Assembly (NCBI RefSeq): GCF_003977685.1
Contig: NZ_RYZH01000048.1
Span: forward strand, 1 to 47,190
DNA: 47,190 bases
Direction of reading: 5' to 3'
DNA from: Tautonia sociabilis
GTDB lineage: Bacteria; Planctomycetota; Planctomycetia; Isosphaerales; Isosphaeraceae
Below, piece after piece: positions 41,530 to 47,190 of the stretch. A program made the position numbers and the translations under genes. Numbering within the stretch: position 1 is the stretch's first letter; each line of letters opens with the position of its first letter. The notes below the pieces were generated by a model, which saw only the letters and a list, made by a program, of their open reading frames with translations, was not told where the DNA came from and searched no databases.

Positions 41530-42495
41530 TTGATTTTGGTCCGCCCGCTACGGGAAGCCCTATACACGGGCCGTCATTGCATGGTAGTCCGCACGGAGAT
41601 CCTGGGGCAGGAGCGAGCCGAGTACGGTGAGCAGATTGTCGTGACGGTGTCGCGAGAATTGGCCGTGGAGTTCGGGACGGGATTTTCCCGCTCGAATGTC
41701 TGGCGGATGGTACCAGTTTGCCGAGCGCTTCCCCGACTCGGAAATTGTCGCGACACTGTCGCGACAATTGAGCTGGAGCCATTTCGTCGAGATCATCCCG
41801 CTGGATGACCCGATGAAGCGGGACTTCTACGCGGAGATGTGCCGCATCGAGGGCTGGAGCGTCCGAGGCCTCCGCGACAAGCTCCGCGGCATGCTCTTCG
41901 AGCGGACGGCCCTCTCAAAAAGCCCGCCGAACTGGCCAAGCAGGAGCTGGCGAAGCTCCGCGAGGAGGATCGGCTGACGCCGGACCTCGTCTTTCGCGAC
42001 CCCTATTTCCTCGATTTTCTCGGCCTGAAGGACACGTACAGCGAGAAGGACCTGGAGGCCGCGATCCTCCGCGAGCTGGAGGGTTTCATCCTCGAATTCG
42101 GGACCGGGTTCGCCTTCGTCGCACGGCAGAAACGCATGGTCATCGACCAGAAGGATTTCTTCCTCGACCTGCTCTTCTACCACCGCAAGCTCCGGCGACT
42201 GGTCGCGATCGAGCTGAAGCTCGGCCCCTTCGAGGCTGCTCACAAGGGCCAGATGGAGCTGTACTTGAGATGGCTTGAAAAACACGAGCAGGAGCCGGGC
42301 GAGGAGCCGCCGATTGGCCTGATCCTTTGCGCAAACAAATCGGATGAGCAGGTCGAACTTTTGCAGCTCGACCAGAGCGGGATTCGAGTGGCCGCCTACA
42401 TGACCGAACTGCCACCGCGACCACTCCTCCAGAAGAAGCTCCACGAGGCCGTGGAGCGGGCGAGGGCACAGCTCCAGAGCGATCCCGGGGATTGA
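41530..42495 (+). pseudogene. Second DUF1016 nuclease, broken by two 1-nt indels
   Basis: Three frames joined give a near-complete DUF1016 protein. The first frame runs to GFSRSNVWRM; an extra G near 41708-41710 shifts to a frame with YQFAERFPDSEIVATLSRQL and FYAEMCRIEGWSVRGLRDKL up to FERTALSK; one missing base in a run of five A near 41918 (LSKKPAEL would need six) restores the original frame with LTPDLVFRDPYFLDFLGLKD, DFFLDLLFYHRKLRRLVAIE and the stop at 42495. About 40 N-terminal residues also seem to be missing. The nuclease half is intact. Sequence or assembly error at the two sites is possible and would convert it into a normal gene. Confidence 0.85.
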
Positions 42496-42518
42496 GCCCG
42501 TAGTCGCCTGGGCGATTC

Positions 42519-42590
42519 ACGAATGGAATGCTCGCAAGGTGATCGATATCCTTCGGACTCAGTATCGGGCGAATTACGGGACCGCGTGCT
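42519..42590 (-). repeat. Dispersed degenerate repeat, copy 2
   Basis: Partner of 40558-40629. It follows the DUF1016 stop and precedes the minus-strand E2-E1-JAB gene. The rest of the gap between the two genes shows nothing more. Confidence 0.5.
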
Positions 42591-42670
42591 TCCAAGCAAG
42601 GTTCGTCTCGTAGGGCATAACGAATACGCTACGAGCGAAGATGCTCCGATAAATAGATACGCCAGTTTAA

Positions 42671-45049
42671 CTATTCTGTCGGCTCGTCTTCGATCTCGAT
42701 ATCGTAGATACGACCTCCCACGGGGAAGCTCCACGCGCGGACATGGTGAACATTTCCAGATTTCGTATCAAGTCCAGATATGATCATAATTGGGCATCTG
42801 GTCAGGTAATTCGGCTCGGCCGCAATCCCACAGAGAGAATCAATATCCGTAGTGCTCGGCCTCGGGTCCGCGACGAGGTGCGAGTGCCACTCGCCTAGAT
42901 ATACCCCTCGCTCTCCGAGTTCACCTGCCGATCGCTCAAGCTCTCTTTGAACGAAATCCACGTCCCGAGAGAACCGATATGCAGACTGCTCGGCATTCGG
43001 CCCGGGCCCGGTAGCACGTATCACATGGGCACGCCGTTCGGAGTCGACGTATCCGATCAATACTCCGCCGGTCTCGGATTTCGGTGATGCTTCGGTCATG
43101 AGGATGATATCGCGGCGTGCGTCTTCGCTGAGCGTGACAGCTCGGACATCAGGCTCCTGGCAAGCCGGGCAGGCTTCGTCGGGGTCGAGGCGGCCTATAA
43201 AAGTTTCGAGGGGCTCCGTAAGTCGCCGATCGACCAACGGCTCGGGCCTCTTACTCCAGAGCCAGTGATTTCGCTCGATCTGCGGATCTTCCAAATAGTC
43301 CAACGCCACGCGAGCGATGAGCCCCGCGACGAACGCAAGATCGACCGCACTTGCCGGGATCACTGGACGACCACATTCGTGAACAAGAACGTCTGCCTCG
43401 GATTCAGGAACATCGATCCAATCGCGAGGAGCGGGCTCCCCGGATCGTCCTCGCGAGGCGAAGGCAGACAAGCACGCCTTGCAGGCGTCTCGGCCCGGCC
43501 GAACGAGGAAAACCCGGCCCATACTGGCCCGCCTCAACGCGCGTCCGTAGAGAACAGGCTTGCGCTCAATGACGGCCACCTGATTGATGACCGACTCAAC
43601 GCTCTCGTCGGCAACCGTCGAGATGACGAGGTCCGCTGGCCGGATGAATTCCGCGAGATCCTCAAGCGAATGGACAGCCGTACCGAAGATCAGGTCCGAT
43701 TCATCAAATTTAATGTAAGGATTGATTTCGTGAATGCGAGTGGCCACGACTCTTACCTTCGGCGCTCCGAATTCGTTCAGGCCGCCGACATGGCGGGCGA
43801 CGTTACCCGTCGATAGCCGATCCATATCGCACATCCTGAATCCGCCGACGCCAGCCTTCGCGAGCAGTTCAGCCGCCTCGGCCCCGAGAGCCCCGAGACC
43901 TAGCATCACAACCCGCTTTTGTGAGATCGATTCGGCGACAACCCCCGTGTTGCGGAGGCGCAGATCCGACGGCCTCGCGGAATGGACTCTCAGCCCGTAG
44001 ATCGGGGCTCTCTCGAAGGCCTCGCGCTTCGACTTTTCGTCGGCGATCGTGCCGACCACCGACCGTTTGCCGCGCGACATAGCGACCATCAACCAGGCGA
44101 TTCCGCCGTCTCTACCCGGGTATCGGAGGCCAAAGAAGTGGCGATCGCCGATGGTCATCTCCCCGCCGAGGGCTTTGCTGACAAGGGGCCACGGATCGCC
44201 TCCATTAGCGACGGGCGTGAGGACTTCCAGAAATCCGCGCCCGTCCCGAAATGGCCTCGGCTCCTTAGGCAAGGACCACCAATATCCGTTCTCGACCGGC
44301 CGCTGCTCGTCGCTCTTGACGTCTATCTCTGCCAGCTTCGAAAGATCCCATAAATCCGACTTGATCCAAGGGTAGATCCGAGACAGGTCGGCTCTCGCGT
44401 CGAACATCTTGACGATCAGGCTCTCCTCCGTCAGAGCAGTGACGATCATCGGACACAGATCTTTGAGTTGCGAGTCCTGGAGCCTCCGCAGGTCCGGCAC
44501 CATGTAGAACCGGCCGAAGCCGTTGATGTCGTCGCGAAAGAAGGTTTCGCTGAGGAGCACATCAGTTGCGTATTTGAAATGCGCTTCAAGCTCGCTGGCC
44601 GCCGAGTCTGGAGGCCAATTACCGGTGTGGAGGCCCAAAAACCAGCGCTCCGCCCTGCTCAGCGCCTGCACTCCAGTAACAACGTCGCCACCCACGATAG
44701 TCCGCGTCTCTCGCTGGAACAGGCAGAGCGCCCCGTTGGGCATTTGGTGGCGGTGATCGAAGAACTCCGGCTCCAATAGCTCCTTGAAGTTTCCCTGCTC
44801 ATCGATCGCCGGAAGTGCCTTCAACGGAAGGACGACCGGCTTTTCGAAGGGCGTGGAGGCGGGGTACTCGAGCAGGACCGGATGGCCGACCGTCCCGCCG
44901 GGCGGTCGTACCTCCAACATGCCGTAAAGGATCAACTTCCCCTTCTCAAGCTCTGGTTCGTAGACCTTGAACCCGGGATAGTGACGGGCAAGTCCCTGCC
45001 GCTCCCCGATGTACCATTGCGGGTAGAGCGTGATCCACGAGCTTGTCAT
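42671..45049 (-). CDS. E2-E1-JAB fusion, ubiquitin-conjugation-like enzyme
   Basis: A 792-residue fusion of three domains. The N-terminal E2-like domain (to about 160) has LEYPASTPFEKPVVL and HQMPNGALCLFQ, whose Cys109 is the likely catalytic residue. The E1/ThiF domain (about 375-620) has GLGALG at 384-389, MCDMDRLSTGNVARHVGG and a candidate thioester Cys559 in VHECGRP, plus Cys pairs (ACKAC, ACPAC). The C-terminal JAB/MPN peptidase (about 645-792) has an intact JAMM motif: Glu659 region ETGGVLIG, HSH 722-724, Ser732 and Asp735. Related enzymes are Cap2/Cap3 of CBASS and Bil-type systems. ATG 45049 overlaps the upstream stop (ATGA). Confidence 0.88.
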   Translation of the reverse strand: MTSSWITLYPQWYIGERQGLARHYPGFKVYEPELEKGKLILYGMLEVRPPGGTVGHPVLLEYPASTPFEKPVVLPLKALPAIDEQGNFKELLEPEFFDHRHQMPNGALCLFQRETRTIVGGDVVTGVQALSRAERWFLGLHTGNWPPDSAASELEAHFKYATDVLLSETFFRDDINGFGRFYMVPDLRRLQDSQLKDLCPMIVTALTEESLIVKMFDARADLSRIYPWIKSDLWDLSKLAEIDVKSDEQRPVENGYWWSLPKEPRPFRDGRGFLEVLTPVANGGDPWPLVSKALGGEMTIGDRHFFGLRYPGRDGGIAWLMVAMSRGKRSVVGTIADEKSKREAFERAPIYGLRVHSARPSDLRLRNTGVVAESISQKRVVMLGLGALGAEAAELLAKAGVGGFRMCDMDRLSTGNVARHVGGLNEFGAPKVRVVATRIHEINPYIKFDESDLIFGTAVHSLEDLAEFIRPADLVISTVADESVESVINQVAVIERKPVLYGRALRRASMGRVFLVRPGRDACKACLSAFASRGRSGEPAPRDWIDVPESEADVLVHECGRPVIPASAVDLAFVAGLIARVALDYLEDPQIERNHWLWSKRPEPLVDRRLTEPLETFIGRLDPDEACPACQEPDVRAVTLSEDARRDIILMTEASPKSETGGVLIGYVDSERRAHVIRATGPGPNAEQSAYRFSRDVDFVQRELERSAGELGERGVYLGEWHSHLVADPRPSTTDIDSLCGIAAEPNYLTRCPIMIISGLDTKSGNVHHVRAWSFPVGGRIYDIEIEDEPTE

Positions 45050-46107
45050 CGGGACCGGCTCCCCATAGGACGGTGGTCGACCCGGGTGATGACCGCAGGA
45101 GCAGCCCATGGCTTGCCGGAGCTGCCGTTGCCTCCGCCCCCGTCTTTCTTGTCCTCGATGGGATAGGCTTCGACCAACTCCCCTTTGTCCGAGTCAATAT
45201 AGTATGTACCGTTCCGGAAAATGTCACAGATGAAGCAGTATCGATTTTCGCCTGTATGGAGGATGTTCTGTCTGCCCACCTCCTCGGCATAGAAGTCCAC
45301 GGCTCGCGGATGGGGATGCTTGTGCCTGCTCTCGGAGTGCCTCGGAGCTGAGAGCACGACGTAGTCAGGGGCGATCGCCTTCAGCGCTGCCTTGTACGGC
45401 TCGTCGCCATCGTTGTAGTAGAAGAAAGTCCTGGACCCGTGGTGGCTCCCGGCCAAGACGACCGCAGGCAGCCGCCCGTTATGATAACGAGTGATCCACT
45501 TCTCCCACGCGTCCCGATCCGCGTCTCCTGGTAGCATCACCCAGGTTGATCCTGAGCCGAACTTGAGGACGGCGCAGTGCTCGTGGATTCGCCTCCGCCT
45601 CACTTCGGCGGTCTCGTCATCGATCGAATCCTTCACGTGTTGCGCTGGAGCCAGGACATAGCACTCGGCCTCTCCAACCGGCCGAGGCGAACGGCTGCCG
45701 CAAAGTTCCTCCTCCTTTCCGCCGCCTGATGTCACCTTCTTGATGACCTCCTGGAGTTGCCTGTAGGCCTCCTCGTTGTCGCGGCCGGGGACGTGGCCGG
45801 AGTGCCACACCTCCTTGATCGCGATGCTGTCAGAGAGGGCTTTCACCCCGCAGAGATGATCGTCGTGCGGGTGCGAGTTGACGAAGACATCGAGACCAGC
45901 ATCGCCAAGGAGATCTTTCATCAAGCGCGGGACGTCGATTCCGTCGCACGACGCGTCGAGGTTGATGTCCACCAAGAGCGATTTGTAGGTCGAACCATCT
46001 GCGGCGAGCACGATCGTGCTCGATCCTTGCCCGACGTGCAGGAACACAACCCTGACGAGGATGTTCGGGTCCTTCGGCCAGATCACTTCCTTGGCGATGT
46101 TAGCCAT
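45046..46107 (-). CDS. Metallo-beta-lactamase-fold hydrolase, ComEC-like
   Basis: A 353-residue MBL-fold protein. The N-terminal strand and metal motif are VVFLHVGQGSSTIVLAADG and HPHDDH at 79-84 (SHPHDDHLCGVKALSD); further metal ligands follow in MLPGDADRDAWEKW and VVLAGSHHGSRTFF. This layout is that of ComEC/Rec2-type hydrolases, which may cut DNA or nucleotides. ATG 46107 has AAGGAG 6 bp upstream on the minus strand; a longer frame would run into the membrane gene. The Gly/Ser-rich C-terminal end (GGGGNGSSGKPW) is unusual. Operons with an MBL protein beside E2-E1-JAB fusions are known, supporting a shared pathway. Confidence 0.85.
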   Translation of the reverse strand: MANIAKEVIWPKDPNILVRVVFLHVGQGSSTIVLAADGSTYKSLLVDINLDASCDGIDVPRLMKDLLGDAGLDVFVNSHPHDDHLCGVKALSDSIAIKEVWHSGHVPGRDNEEAYRQLQEVIKKVTSGGGKEEELCGSRSPRPVGEAECYVLAPAQHVKDSIDDETAEVRRRRIHEHCAVLKFGSGSTWVMLPGDADRDAWEKWITRYHNGRLPAVVLAGSHHGSRTFFYYNDGDEPYKAALKAIAPDYVVLSAPRHSESRHKHPHPRAVDFYAEEVGRQNILHTGENRYCFICDIFRNGTYYIDSDKGELVEAYPIEDKKDGGGGNGSSGKPWAAPAVITRVDHRPMGSRSR

Positions 46108-46109
46108 TA

Positions 46110-46775
46110 TTACTCCTTCGACGGTTTTCCGGCCGTCTCGCTTTGGGTCACCCGCTCGGCGCACAGCAGCACCTCGCGTGCGTAGTAGCAGCCCCTTTGC
46201 CGCGTTCGATGCCAGATCAGAACGAGCAGCCCGAACAGGCCCGCGATGACGCCGAGGCGTTGGCCCCAAGTCCACTGAGCGGCGGCCCCGAAGACCATCG
46301 AGGCGATGAACAGGGCGAAGCCGAGAGCGACGGTCGTGAGCAGTCCGCGGTGATAGGCGTAGAGGCTATTGAATCGCGAGGCCCGTCCGATCCCGGAGCC
46401 GTCCGTCACCTGCATGGCATACAGGAAGAGCGACCGATCCGACGGTGTCCCTCCGATCGTATCGGCCAGCTTTCGCTTGATCCGCTCGGCGGAATCTCGG
46501 GGCAGATACTTCGTCAGGGTGCCAGCGAGGGCGAGGTCCGAAGGTCTTCCGCCCCACGATCGATGAAGCAACGGCTCCGCCAGACTGGCAAGGGCTTGGA
46601 CCACTTGGCCGAGGAACACCGCGAGCGCGGTGCAGATCACAACGGCAAAGGCCTCTGGAAACTCAGGGACGGCAAGCTCGCGCGCTGACGGAAAGCAGAT
46701 CGGAATCCACGCGATGAGCAAGCTACCGGGAACGAGGATCCCCAAAATGTCGTAATACTCGAATTTGTCGCCCAT
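46110..46775 (-). CDS. Membrane protein, first gene of E2-E1-JAB operon
   Basis: A 221-residue membrane protein with about four helices: two near the N-terminus (ILVPGSLLIAWIPICFPS, FAVVICTALAVFLGQVVQAL) and two near the C-terminus (GLLTTVALGFALFIASMVFG, LGVIAGLFGLLVLIW), separated by a cytoplasmic loop. The start MGDKFEYYDILGILVPGSLL is like other small membrane proteins that accompany defence genes. Its stop is 2 bp before the hydrolase start, so all three genes form one operon. It could be the membrane-acting effector or the target of conjugation. No family is certain. Confidence 0.75.
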   Translation of the reverse strand: MGDKFEYYDILGILVPGSLLIAWIPICFPSARELAVPEFPEAFAVVICTALAVFLGQVVQALASLAEPLLHRSWGGRPSDLALAGTLTKYLPRDSAERIKRKLADTIGGTPSDRSLFLYAMQVTDGSGIGRASRFNSLYAYHRGLLTTVALGFALFIASMVFGAAAQWTWGQRLGVIAGLFGLLVLIWHRTRQRGCYYAREVLLCAERVTQSETAGKPSKE

Positions 46776-47190
46776 AGGCCCGCCAGAGGTAGGTGTTCGT
46801 CGGCCTCACGCGGGGACCGTGGGCCAGGGGTCCGGATACCGCACCTGCATGCAGTCGATACTATCCATTCGTACCTCAGGTTTCCAGATTGGGCTCGTAA
46901 CTCAGCTTCTTAAAATTCCTGCAATCGCGATTAGGCGAAGTCCCCACGAGCCGCCTTCCATAAATGAGAGATTCCGCCTTGCGTCCCCTGCCCCATGTGG
47001 TACGTTTAGCTCGCATAAAGGGCGTTATGCGATCCAAAACCGGCCGGGGCAGGGGGCCACCACTGTTAAGTTCGACGGTAACTGGCGTGGTTCTTCTGGA
47101 GCTATTCGGCGCGATCGACGATGGGCCCCGTCCCTTGGCCGTTTCTCGTCTCGACGAACGCCCCGTCGTATCCTGCTCGTTCCAGAGCCA
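46776..47190. other. Upstream region of E2-E1-JAB operon
   Basis: A 415-bp stretch with no gene. It includes a short palindrome CGCATAA/TTATGCG (47012-47031) and the right 55-bp repeat. A promoter for the minus-strand operon must lie here but none stands out. The final 73 bp are open in one frame but too short to judge. Confidence 0.5.
47063..47117. repeat. Right copy of 55-bp inverted repeat
   Basis: Inverted partner of 74-128 with 54/55 identity. It lies 287 bp upstream of the membrane gene of the E2-E1-JAB operon. Both copies have the same orientation relative to the operon that they precede. Confidence 0.85.

Noticed and set aside
47012..47031. Integron attC-like site (CGCATAA/TTATGCG)
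   Set aside because: The arms are only 6 bp apart and lack the GTTRRRY and RYYYAAC boxes and the long stem of attC sites; no integron integrase is present.
74..47117. 55-bp repeats as attL/attR of the tyrosine recombinase
   Set aside because: Flanking att sites of an integrated element should be direct repeats; these are inverted, so simple integration by the integrase does not explain them.

Overview
This 47.2 kb, GC-rich window looks like accessory DNA (a conjugative or mobilizable plasmid, or an integrated element) from a planctomycete, most plausibly of the Isosphaeraceae/Gemmatales type. The grounds are the high GC, an ECF sigma factor overlapping a Ser/Thr kinase with a C-terminal TPR-like region, and several small unknown proteins of a kind I associate with planctomycete plasmids. 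The lineage call is inference; there is no rRNA or core marker here. A 55-bp inverted repeat (54/55 matching) sits near each end (74-128 and 47063-47117), so the whole interval may be one element, or a circle opened between the two copies.

Layout. (1) 0.2-2.3 kb: a DUF1016/YhcG-type nuclease translationally coupled to a tyrosine recombinase. (2) 2.6-13.6 kb: a five-gene DISARM-like anti-phage locus: DUF1156-type DNA methyltransferase, a DrmE-like protein, DrmA helicase, DrmB (DUF1998) and DrmC (phospholipase D fold). The methyltransferase differs from both the standard adenine (drmMI) and cytosine (drmMII) enzymes. (3) 13.66-14.55 kb: a scar of broken genes: a DUF499-like C-terminal remnant, a truncated copy of the gene at 18.3 kb, and an IS21-type istB remnant with the IS end. 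(4) 14.6-19.2 kb: a small secreted protein, the sigma factor/kinase pair and an unknown protein. (5) 19.2-20.77 kb: 1.6 kb without a convincing gene but with strong inverted repeats.

(6) 20.8-29.1 kb: replication and maintenance: a divergent DNA polymerase III beta clamp, three small unknown genes, a candidate replication initiator on the minus strand, a promoter followed by stacked hairpins that could be a copy-control RNA, then ParA and its partner among three clusters of TCGCGATATCGCGA palindromes. (7) 29.2-37.5 kb: a mobilization operon with small membrane proteins, a VirD4/TraD coupling protein and an 840-residue MobF relaxase-helicase. No VirB-type channel genes are present, so transfer would need outside help or genes beyond the window.

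(8) 37.5-42.5 kb: small accessory genes, including what looks like a membrane-anchored Cas4-like nuclease split into two overlapping genes, a DUF6573 protein, a ParDE toxin-antitoxin pair and a second DUF1016 nuclease broken by two 1-nt indels. (9) 42.7-46.8 kb, minus strand: a three-gene operon of a multi-pass membrane protein, a ComEC-like metallo-beta-lactamase hydrolase and an E2-E1-JAB fusion, i.e. a bacterial ubiquitin-conjugation-like module with no visible ubiquitin-like gene. Regions 2 and 9 make the window a defence island on a mobile backbone. The most novel candidates are the E2-E1-JAB operon, the DISARM variant with its unusual methyltransferase, and the split Cas4-like pair.
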